From contig CATWBR010000014.1 in the NCBI GenBank assembly GCA_958349075.1, positions 1 through 23,046 on the forward strand: a stretch of 23,046 bases of DNA. The letters run 5' to 3'. Below are positions 14,210 to 21,024 of this stretch, one piece after another. The notes below the pieces were generated by a model. The model had not been told where the DNA came from and did not search any database. It was given only the letters and a program-made list of their open reading frames with translations. Made by a program: the position numbers and the translations under genes. This DNA comes from an uncultured Clostridium sp. Its GTDB lineage: Bacteria > Bacillota > Clostridia > Lachnospirales > Lachnospiraceae. Position 1 is the first letter of the stretch, and the number at the start of each line of letters is the position of its first letter.

Positions 14210-15097
14210 TCATCGGAATTCATATGTTTTAAAATTTGCTTCCCTCTTCTGAAGCTCCGGCAGTCCTACAATACCTGTAAACTCATTAAATGTCGTCATC
14301 TGTTCTACACAGCCCGCGGATGTTCCCTCCTGCTTGAGCTGCTCCAGCATCCGCTTCATGGCTTTGGCTGCGACAAAAGCCGTTCCAACCGGGAAGATTA
14401 CGATATTAAATCCCATCTCCTCCAACTGTTTAGCCGTGCGGGGCGGAGTCTTTCCATTCTCAGTCTGGTTGGTAAATTTATAGACATTGGGAATTGCTCC
14501 CACGGCCCTCAGTTCATCGTCACTCCGCAGCGCATCGGCATAGACAATATCAGCTCCTGCATCGCGGTATGCGGTAAGACGGCGGATCGCCTCGTCTATT
14601 CCGTGGGTGGCTCTGGCATCCGTTCTGGCGATAATCATCATCTCGTCCCTCGCCTCCACGGCCGCCCTGATTTTCTCCACGTGCTCTTCCATGGAGATGA
14701 CCGCCTTATTTTCCATATGCCCGCAGCGCTTTGGAAAAACCTGATCCTCGAGATGGACCGCAGCCATTCCTGCTCTCTCAAACTCTTTCACCGTACGGTA
14801 AACATTCAGGGGATTGCCATATCCCGTATCAATGTCGCCGATTAAAGGGATATTCAGGAATGCATTCATGTTTGCGCATACATTTGCCATCTCATTCATA
14901 GTCATCAGGCCGTAGTCCGGCTCTCCAAGTATGGATGCGGCCGCCCCGTATCCCGTCATGAATGCGGCCTCGAACCCGCACTGCTCAATCAGCCTGGCCG
15001 AAAGGCAGTCATAGGCTCCCGGGGCAACGATAATTTTTGGATCTTTTAAACGCTCCCTCAAAACGCGGGCGCCGCTGTTTTTACTGTTTGCATACAT
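14210..15097 (-). CDS. isocitrate lyase/PEP mutase family lyase (2,3-dimethylmalate or methylisocitrate lyase-like)
   Basis: 295 residues, the usual size of PrpB and 2,3-dimethylmalate lyase. Metal-binding acidic residues are in GDIDTGYG (D88, D90), with E117 in HLEDQ. The catalytic loop KRCGH (123-127) has Cys125, which marks C-C bond lyases rather than phosphonate-forming mutases. TGYGAAAS near 48-55 is the substrate loop. It should cleave a 2-hydroxy-di/tricarboxylate into a 2-oxoacid and a carboxylate. It begins two bases after the hydratase small-subunit stop, with AGGAGG ten bases before ATG 15097. Coupling to a LeuCD-like hydratase recalls dimethylmaleate hydratase/dimethylmalate lyase of nicotinate fermentation. 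Methylisocitrate or another alkylmalate remains possible. Confidence 0.88.
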   Translation of the reverse strand: MYANSKNSGARVLRERLKDPKIIVAPGAYDCLSARLIEQCGFEAAFMTGYGAAASILGEPDYGLMTMNEMANVCANMNAFLNIPLIGDIDTGYGNPLNVYRTVKEFERAGMAAVHLEDQVFPKRCGHMENKAVISMEEHVEKIRAAVEARDEMMIIARTDARATHGIDEAIRRLTAYRDAGADIVYADALRSDDELRAVGAIPNVYKFTNQTENGKTPPRTAKQLEEMGFNIVIFPVGTAFVAAKAMKRMLEQLKQEGTSAGCVEQMTTFNEFTGIVGLPELQKREANFKTYEFR

Positions 15098-15099
15098 AT

Positions 15100-15654
15100 C
15101 TATTTTTCCTCCTGTATTTTAATATTCCCGGCAGCTTTACCGTCCCTGGGCATTATTTTATGCCCGTTTATCTGAAGATTGGTATAGCCTATCAGTCCGC
15201 CTGCCATAATAATCTCCCGCATAAATTCCGGAAATGCCTGGCCCTGATAAACAGTGCCCTTTGTTTTATCTGTTATTACTCCGCTGTCAAAGTCTACCGT
15301 CACCTCGTCCCCATCCTCAATCTCTTTCGCTGCCTCCGGGCACTCAATAATCGCTAAACCAATATTTACCGAATTGCGGTAGAAAATGCGGGCAAAGGTT
15401 TCCGCAATCACACAGCTTACCCCTGCGCATTTGATAGCCAGCGGCGCATGTTCGCGGGAAGAACCGCAGCCAAAATTCTTATTGGCCACGATAATATCCC
15501 CCTCTTTTACCCGGTTCACAAATTCCCCGTCGATATCTTCCATACAATGCCGGGCCAATTCCATTCCGTCCGTTGCATTTAAATATCTGGCCGGTATAAT
15601 TACGTCCGTGTCCACATTGTCCCCATATTTAAATACGTGTCCATTTACTCTCAT
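15100..15654 (-). CDS. aconitase/3-isopropylmalate dehydratase family, small subunit
   Basis: 184 residues of the LeuD/HacB/DmdB-type swivel domain. The hallmarks are [15 protein letters not shown] (11-25), [10 protein letters not shown] (62-71) and a C-terminal [15 protein letters not shown]. The loop after PARYL reads NATD (26-29); in studied archaeal homologues this loop decides substrate. YLNATD does not match my recollection of the isopropylmalate (YLV-T) or homoaconitate (YLRT) forms, consistent with another substrate. It forms a heterodimer with the large subunit encoded just upstream. An in-frame ATG at 15669 overlaps the large-subunit stop; ATG 15654 is preferred because GGGAGG sits five to six bases before it. 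Confidence 0.9.
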   Translation of the reverse strand: MRVNGHVFKYGDNVDTDVIIPARYLNATDGMELARHCMEDIDGEFVNRVKEGDIIVANKNFGCGSSREHAPLAIKCAGVSCVIAETFARIFYRNSVNIGLAIIECPEAAKEIEDGDEVTVDFDSGVITDKTKGTVYQGQAFPEFMREIIMAGGLIGYTNLQINGHKIMPRDGKAAGNIKIQEEK

Positions 15655-15668
15655 CGCATCCTCCCGCA

Positions 15669-16937
15669 TTATAATCCCAAATCTCCGGGGCCGCTGATTC
15701 TGCCGGTAACCGCACTGGCTGCCGCCACAGCCGGGCTTGCCAGATAAATCTCAGAACTCACATGCCCCATACGGCCTACAAAATTCCGGTTTGTGCTTGA
15801 GATACACCGCTCCCCCTCTGCCAGAATCCCCATATAGCCTCCCGTACACGGGCCGCAGGTCGGCGTGCTGACAACGGCTCCCGCTTTGATGAAAATCTCC
15901 AGAAGGCCTTCTTTCATTGACTGCAGATAGACGGCCTGAGTGGCAGGAATTACAATACAGCGGACTCCCCTGGCCACTTTCCTGTTCTTAAGCACTTTTG
16001 CGGCCGCCCTCATATCTTCCATTCTTCCATTCGTACAGGAACCAATTACCGCCTGTTCAATCGGAATATTTCCTACTTCATCAATCGTCTTTGTATTCTC
16101 CGGCAAAAATGGGAATGCAACCGTCGGCTTAAGCTCCGAAAGGTCAATTGTATATACCGCCTCATACACTGCGTCCTCATCCGCCCGGTATCTTTTGAAC
16201 TCCCGTGCCGAATGCTCTTTCATATACTCCACGGCCGCATCATCCACCGGAAAGATCCCGTTTTTCGCTCCCGCTTCAATCGCCATATTGCAGATAGTAA
16301 AACGGTCGTCCATTGAGAGATATCCGATGCCGTCTCCCGTGTACTCCATGGACTGGTAAAGGGCTCCGTCCACGCCGAGCATACCGATAATATGTAAAAT
16401 TACATCCTTCCCGCTGATCCATCCGGACGGCTTCCCTGTCAGGACAATCTTTATCGCGGAGGGCACCTTAAACCACGCTTTTCCCGTCACCATGCCAACC
16501 GCCATATCGGTACTTCCAACACCTGTGGAAAATGCCCCCAGCGCTCCGTAGGTGCAGGTGTGGGAGTCGGCTCCTATCACAACATCCCCGGCCACCACCA
16601 GCCCTTTCTCCGGCAGAAGCGCATGCTCAATCCCCATCTCACCCACATCAAAATAATTTGTAATTTCATTCCTTTTGGCAAATTCGCGGCAATACTTGCA
16701 GTTCCCGGCCGATTTAATATCCTTATTGGGGACAAAATGATCCATGACCAGAGCGATTTTGTCTTTATGAAACACCGATGGATTGCCGATTTTTTCCATC
16801 TCGGCAATTGCAATCGGCGTCGTAACGTCGTTGCCAAGCAGTAAATCCAGATTGGCCTCTATCAGCTGGCCGGCCCTTACTTCGCTTAAGCCGGCATGGG
16901 CTGCTAAGATTTTCTGGGTCATTGTCATTCCCGTCAT
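15669..16937 (-). CDS. aconitase/3-isopropylmalate dehydratase family, large subunit
   Basis: 422 residues, the compact clostridial/archaeal LeuC-HacA-DmdA type. The [4Fe-4S] ligands are visible: one Cys in IGSCTNGR (near 300) and two in TPTCGPC (near 359 and 362). [20 protein letters not shown] and RNFVGRMG are family signatures. It catalyses stereospecific hydration/dehydration of a di- or tricarboxylate through an Fe-S Lewis acid. Several ATGs lie at the start; AGGAGG eight bases before ATG 16937 decides. It sits between a TRAP transporter and a C-C lyase, without leuA or leuB, so a catabolic hydratase (dimethylmaleate, methylaconitate or similar) is more likely than leucine synthesis. Automatic pipelines will call it leuC. 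Confidence 0.92.
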   Translation of the reverse strand: MTGMTMTQKILAAHAGLSEVRAGQLIEANLDLLLGNDVTTPIAIAEMEKIGNPSVFHKDKIALVMDHFVPNKDIKSAGNCKYCREFAKRNEITNYFDVGEMGIEHALLPEKGLVVAGDVVIGADSHTCTYGALGAFSTGVGSTDMAVGMVTGKAWFKVPSAIKIVLTGKPSGWISGKDVILHIIGMLGVDGALYQSMEYTGDGIGYLSMDDRFTICNMAIEAGAKNGIFPVDDAAVEYMKEHSAREFKRYRADEDAVYEAVYTIDLSELKPTVAFPFLPENTKTIDEVGNIPIEQAVIGSCTNGRMEDMRAAAKVLKNRKVARGVRCIVIPATQAVYLQSMKEGLLEIFIKAGAVVSTPTCGPCTGGYMGILAEGERCISSTNRNFVGRMGHVSSEIYLASPAVAAASAVTGRISGPGDLGL

Positions 16938-16982
16938 TTGCATTTCCTCCTGCTTTATTAACAAATCCCGCAAGACCGGTAC

Positions 16983-18248
16983 TTATCCATATATCATCCT
17001 TGGCAGAAACAGGGTGAAATCCGGCCAATAAGTAATCAGTATCAGCACAACGATCGAGACAAGAAAGAACGGCATCGCCTCCTTTACCTGTTCTGCAAAT
17101 GAGGTATCGGCCATCCGTGCGGTCATAAACAGGCTGACGGCCACCGGTGGAGTCAGACACCCCAGGTTCAGGTTAAAAACGACAATCAGTCCCATCTGAA
17201 TCAAATTAATGCCGTACGCATTTGACAACGGAATCAGCAAAGGAGTAACAATCAGAAGCGCCGCGGCCGGAGCCAGAAGCATACCCATGATTACCAGCAA
17301 AACATTAATCATCAGAAGAACTACAACGCGGCTCACTTTTGCCGCAACAATCGCATTGACAATTGCCTGAGGAAGCTGCCCTCTCGTGATAACATAGGCT
17401 AAAAAGGTGGATGCCCCAATAATAAATGTAATTGCAGCAGTCTCCCTAACAGACTCTCCTACCGTTTTAATAAGTTCCCTGAACGAGAGTCTTTTAACAA
17501 ACCACACTACAAGTACGTAAACGGTAGTAATGCCGGCTGATTCTGTTACCGTAAAAATACCGGCACAGATTCCGACTACAATAATCAAAGGAATTATAAG
17601 AGCCGGTATCGCCCGAAACCCTGAACGTCTTATCTCTTTGAACGAGCACTTCTCATGAACCGGAAAGTCCCTGAGCTTTGCAGTACGAATCGTAATCATG
17701 ATATATAAAATTGCGCTTAAAATCCCAGGTACAATACCTGCCATAAACAGCCAGCCAATGGACTGGTTGGATTGGCACGCATAGATTACAAGCAGCAGGC
17801 TGGGAGGGATGATCGGTCCGAGTGAACCGGCCGCTGCGATTACCGCTCCGGCAAAACCACCTCCATATCCTTCTTTTTTTAAGGCCGGTATCAACACGCC
17901 TCCCAAAGAGGCAATAGAGGCCGCAGAAGAGCCACAGATAGCAGCGAAGAAAGCTCCTGCAGCAATACCTGCTATTGCCAGTCCTCCTTTAAACCGGCCA
18001 AAGATGGCGTTACAAAAATCCACCAGAATCTCCGTGAGGCCAGTTTTTGACATTAACGCTCCCATAAATATGAACAGAGGGATCGCAATCATGGAAAAAG
18101 AATTTAATCCGGCAAACAACTGAGAACCCATAATTGATGGAGACAGATGAAGAATCTGAAGACCATAAATTCCGGCTGCTCCCATGGCAAGCGCTATCGG
18201 TACACCCAGAAGCAGGGTAAGCAAAAAGATTATTAATACAATTCCCAT
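16983..18248 (-). CDS. dctM: TRAP transporter large permease (DctM)
   Basis: 421 residues, strongly hydrophobic, with about twelve membrane segments as expected for the DctM/ion-transporter-like subunit. Typical stretches are LFIFMGALMSKTGLTEILVDF, AAICGSSAASIASLGGVLIPAL, IIPPSLLLVIYA and the C-terminal NLNLGCLTPPVAVSLFM. It couples sodium or proton entry to uptake of the ligand delivered by the P subunit. ATG 18248 begins one base after the Q-subunit stop, a tight operon joint. The hydratase large subunit follows 45 bases downstream. Confidence 0.95.
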   Translation of the reverse strand: MGIVLIIFLLTLLLGVPIALAMGAAGIYGLQILHLSPSIMGSQLFAGLNSFSMIAIPLFIFMGALMSKTGLTEILVDFCNAIFGRFKGGLAIAGIAAGAFFAAICGSSAASIASLGGVLIPALKKEGYGGGFAGAVIAAAGSLGPIIPPSLLLVIYACQSNQSIGWLFMAGIVPGILSAILYIMITIRTAKLRDFPVHEKCSFKEIRRSGFRAIPALIIPLIIVVGICAGIFTVTESAGITTVYVLVVWFVKRLSFRELIKTVGESVRETAAITFIIGASTFLAYVITRGQLPQAIVNAIVAAKVSRVVVLLMINVLLVIMGMLLAPAAALLIVTPLLIPLSNAYGINLIQMGLIVVFNLNLGCLTPPVAVSLFMTARMADTSFAEQVKEAMPFFLVSIVVLILITYWPDFTLFLPRMIYG

Positions 18249-18249
18249 A

Positions 18250-18738
18250 CTATACCTCCCCCTTCTTATCCGGAATTAACTGTTTAATTAAATCCAGGAG
18301 CAGAAATAAAAACAAAAACGCAAAAGATACCGGAACTGCCGCATAGACCACAGGCAGCGGAATTACAATTCCCCAACTGGTAATTCCCTTTGCATTCATG
18401 CACTGAAGAATGCCGGAATAACACCAGAGGACGGAAACAAACATACTAATCACATCACAGATAATCTTAATAACCCTCAGCACCGTGCCAGACAGTTTTT
18501 CCTGAATCACGTCAACATAAAGCAGGCCGCCCTCACTTTGCACCAGTACGGCTCCAAACAAAGTAAGCCAGGCATAGCAGTATATGGAGAGTGTTTCTGT
18601 CCATGGTGTTGATGTATTTATAACAAACCTTGAAAACACCTGGACAGCAACACAGATTATCAGTGTGATCATGAATATATTGCAGAAGACGGATACTATT
18701 TTGTCAAAAGCAGCCGTAATTTTATCTACATACTTCAT
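18250..18738 (-). CDS. dctQ: TRAP transporter small permease (DctQ)
   Basis: 162 residues with four hydrophobic segments, the standard DctQ architecture. The family motif region VFSRFVINTSTPWTETLSIYCYAW includes the conserved Trp-Thr-Glu before the second helix pair. It forms the membrane complex with the large subunit. It starts 32 bases after the receptor gene stop and ends one base before the large permease start. Confidence 0.94.
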   Translation of the reverse strand: MKYVDKITAAFDKIVSVFCNIFMITLIICVAVQVFSRFVINTSTPWTETLSIYCYAWLTLFGAVLVQSEGGLLYVDVIQEKLSGTVLRVIKIICDVISMFVSVLWCYSGILQCMNAKGITSWGIVIPLPVVYAAVPVSFAFLFLFLLLDLIKQLIPDKKGEV

Positions 18739-18770
18739 TCTCGCTCATTCTCCTTTATTTCAGTTCATCA

Positions 18771-19796
18771 TTAGTTTCCTTTCCCAGCCGCTTTCAGAGC
18801 CACCATATATTCAGCCAGTTCCGGGTATTTTTCAGCATAAACCGTCTCACTCAGTTCTATCCAGGGCGTCATGTCAAATTCAACAATCTTACATCCGGCA
18901 TCCTTGAAATCCTGAATTGCCTTCGGCTCTTCCTTCACCAGTTCTTCTGTTACATAGGCAGAGCACTCTGCCGCTGTCTCGCGGTATATTTTCTGGAAAT
19001 CCTCCGGCATACTGTTCAGCCAGGATGAGCTTGTTGGCCAGCAGTAGTTGGCTTCTGTATGTTTTGTAAGAACGACCGTCTTCGTCACTTCAGGGATAGA
19101 CTCGTCCCTGGCAACCGGAATCTCCTGCTCATATGCATCCACAACTCCCTGCTGCATGGCGGAAAAAACTTCTGTGGAACTCATGGACACCGGTGTCATT
19201 CCCCAGGTACTGTACTTATCCATCTCCATTTGGCTGCCGGAACAACGGACCTTAATACCTTTCAAATCTTCGAGTGAATTGACATCCTTATTCACAAAGA
19301 AATAGCGCTGCCCTTTCCACGTAGGAGCCAACAGATAAAAACCTGATTCCTGTTCGCATTTTTCCAACCATTTTGCACCTGCTTCACTTGCGTAGGCTCG
19401 CTCAAATTCTTCCTGGGTCTCAAATAAAAATGGCCAGCTATCGAAACAATAGGGTGAAATACCGGCTAATGCAATAGAAGAAATAATAGTAAGCTGAATA
19501 TCACCGCTCTTCTGCTGCTCCAGAATGTCATTCATATTACCAAGCTGGGCCGCAGGATAAATTGTCATTTTATATGCTCCGCCCGTTTTCTCCTCCAGTT
19601 TTTGCGCAAACATCTGGCATGCTTTATTTTGTATCGTATCCGCACCAAAAATGTGGGAACACACCAGTTCAACCGGCTCCGTTCCGGCGGCGGCCGTAGT
19701 TTCAACTGCCGGAGTCTCCGTTTTGCTGCCGCACCCTGTTAAAAGCCCCGTGACCATTACTCCCGCTAAAAATAAAGACAGCATTTTTTTCATCAT
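18771..19796 (-). CDS. dctP: TRAP transporter solute-binding lipoprotein (DctP)
   Basis: 341 residues. A signal peptide ends in lipobox LLTGC (Cys22), followed by a short Thr/Ala/Glu tether and the DctP fold: LVCSHIFGADTIQNKACQMFAQKLEEKT, IYPAAQLGNMNDILEQ, and LKGIKVRCSGS, where the conserved Arg usually holds a ligand carboxylate. The ligand is therefore probably an organic acid. An in-frame ATG at 19802 lies only two bases after GGGAGG; ATG 19796, eight bases after it, is the better start. It follows the crotonase by about 40 bases in the sigma-54 operon, so uptake is co-induced with the catabolic enzymes. Confidence 0.93.
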   Translation of the reverse strand: MMKKMLSLFLAGVMVTGLLTGCGSKTETPAVETTAAAGTEPVELVCSHIFGADTIQNKACQMFAQKLEEKTGGAYKMTIYPAAQLGNMNDILEQQKSGDIQLTIISSIALAGISPYCFDSWPFLFETQEEFERAYASEAGAKWLEKCEQESGFYLLAPTWKGQRYFFVNKDVNSLEDLKGIKVRCSGSQMEMDKYSTWGMTPVSMSSTEVFSAMQQGVVDAYEQEIPVARDESIPEVTKTVVLTKHTEANYCWPTSSSWLNSMPEDFQKIYRETAAECSAYVTEELVKEEPKAIQDFKDAGCKIVEFDMTPWIELSETVYAEKYPELAEYMVALKAAGKGN

Positions 19797-19839
19797 GTTC
19801 ATTTCCTCCCTTTTCTTCTGCTTCAGTAAGTTTTTTCTA

Positions 19840-20613
19840 TCAATAACCTTTTAGAACAGGATCCCTGTGTTCCTTTATTGCATAATCAACTTCCTGGGCA
19901 TCATGAGTAGCCAGCATACAGCACAGAACATTTTTTGCATACTCCAGACTCTCTATCTGGCTCATCCCCTGCATCTTGTGATAGGCCTCGCGTCCCATTC
20001 CCGCCGTAAGGAGACTTCGTCCGGATATCAGCCTTGCCCATTCCAATGCGGTATCCAGAACCTGCTCGGCCGGAACCGCCCTGTTAATCAGATTCCACTG
20101 CTGCGCCGTGTCCGCATCAATTAAATTGCTCAGATAAGACAACTCAAAAACCCGCTTTTTAGGAATCGACCTCTGGGCAACCGCCAAAGCCAGCACCGGG
20201 AAATTTCCCCGTTCAAGCTCAGGGAAACCAAACTTACTCGATTCCGCCGCCACGGCCAAATCACATGCATCCAGGATCATCATTCCTCCCGCAACACAAA
20301 GGCCGTTTACGGCGGCGATCAATGGTTTCCTCATATTGTACATTTGAAACATTAATCCCGAGCAGGCATCTGCAAATCCCCGCATTTCCATCATTTTTCC
20401 TCCGGGATAGCCGTCCATGCGGCCACCGGTAACAAAATATTCTCCTTTACCGGTCAGAATAACTGCTGTCACTTCATGATCCTCCTGGGCACAGCGAAGC
20501 GCTTCTGTTACCTCCAGATAGGTCTTGCGATCCATGCGATTCTGATCCTTCAACTGATCAATCGAGATAACCGCAATCGATTCCCTGAGTTCATACTGAA
20601 TACATTTAAACAT
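19840..20613 (-). CDS. enoyl-CoA hydratase/isomerase (crotonase) family protein
   Basis: 257 residues with the crotonase fold. Oxyanion-hole segments are TGGRM (62-66) and NGLCVAGG (103-110), and PELERG (131-136) holds a Glu at the second catalytic position (E132). The position matching the other hydratase Glu (E144 in rat mitochondrial enzyme) is Met112, so a classical two-Glu hydratase mechanism is unlikely. Isomerase, decarboxylase, hydrolase or lyase chemistry fits better. ATG 20613 is chosen over an upstream in-frame ATG (20676) because GGAGGAGG and the usual N-terminus fit it. It is the first gene after the sigma-54 promoter. A CoA-linked step in the pathway is implied, but no CoA-transferase or ligase is in the window. 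Confidence 0.88.
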   Translation of the reverse strand: MFKCIQYELRESIAVISIDQLKDQNRMDRKTYLEVTEALRCAQEDHEVTAVILTGKGEYFVTGGRMDGYPGGKMMEMRGFADACSGLMFQMYNMRKPLIAAVNGLCVAGGMMILDACDLAVAAESSKFGFPELERGNFPVLALAVAQRSIPKKRVFELSYLSNLIDADTAQQWNLINRAVPAEQVLDTALEWARLISGRSLLTAGMGREAYHKMQGMSQIESLEYAKNVLCCMLATHDAQEVDYAIKEHRDPVLKGY

Positions 20614-20720
20614 TCCTCTTGTACCTCCTCCACTATACTTTTCATTAGGCAGAATTCCGTCGGGCCGGCTCCGCAAAATCCAAACCTTTCTAAAACATAT
20701 ATTAGATGACTATATAAGTA

Positions 20721-20735
20721 GCAAACTTCGTGCCA
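20721..20735 (-). promoter_or_regulatory. sigma-54 (-24/-12) promoter of the catabolic operon
   Basis: On the minus strand the sequence is TGGCAC-GAAGT-TTGC: TGGCAC at 20735-20730 and TTGC at 20724-20721. It matches the sigma-54 consensus exactly, with five bases between. Transcription would start near 20710, leaving a leader of about 95 nt before the crotonase. The gene on the upstream side encodes a sigma-54 activator. Confidence 0.85.
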
Positions 20736-20846
20736 GTTTTCATCTTTTTCCTTCAAAATTTTTCTTCCGGTTTTTCTTGTAAAACCAGGCTTTTCCCGGC
20801 ATCAGTTAAATCTTCCATAACGTTTAATTCATACGTGATTATTAAT

Positions 20847-20884
20847 AGTGTTTCACTCCGCTGTTATTGCACTTTTTTGAAACA
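20847..20884. promoter_or_regulatory. candidate upstream activator site for the PrpR-type regulator
   Basis: TGTTTCA (20849-20855) and TGAAACA (20878-20884) are an inverted pair 22 bases apart, about 115-150 bp upstream of the -24 element. The left arm is itself within an AGTG-TTT-CACT palindrome (20847-20857). The distance suits an enhancer-type site for a sigma-54 activator. The recognition sequence is unknown, so this is inference. Confidence 0.4.
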
Positions 20885-20959
20885 TTCCCCTCCTCCATTA
20901 TTCGTCTGATTGATTTTCAGCGTACTTCACAAACAGTATGCCTCTTTCACTCATGAACA

Positions 20960-21007
20960 GGCCGGACATGGAGGCAGGCATTATGTGTCCTGCTGCCATG
21001 TCCGGCC
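20960..21007. terminator. long hairpin 3' of the sigma-54 activator gene, possible terminator
   Basis: GGCCGGACATGG (20960-20971) and CCATGTCCGGCC (20996-21007) form a perfect 12-bp stem. The loop adds GCAGG/CCTGC (20974-20978 with 20989-20993). It starts 18 bases beyond the regulator stop on the minus strand. No T-tract follows on either strand, so it may be a structure-dependent terminator or mRNA 3'-end stabiliser. The rest of 20614-21024 holds the promoter and candidate activator site but no supported gene. Confidence 0.55.
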
Positions 21008-21024
21008 CGCTGTCTTCCTGCTTA

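Noticed and set aside
14045..14845. 266-codon + frame opposite the lyase gene
   Set aside because: It is antisense to a gene with intact catalytic motifs, and its start lies in the 17-bp repeat.
15100..16937. Leucine biosynthesis leuCD
   Set aside because: No leuA or leuB is present. The genes lie between a TRAP transporter and a C-C lyase under a sigma-54 promoter, so catabolism fits better.
20550..20756. 68-codon minus-strand frame upstream of the crotonase
   Set aside because: It runs through the sigma-54 promoter and overlaps the crotonase start in another frame.
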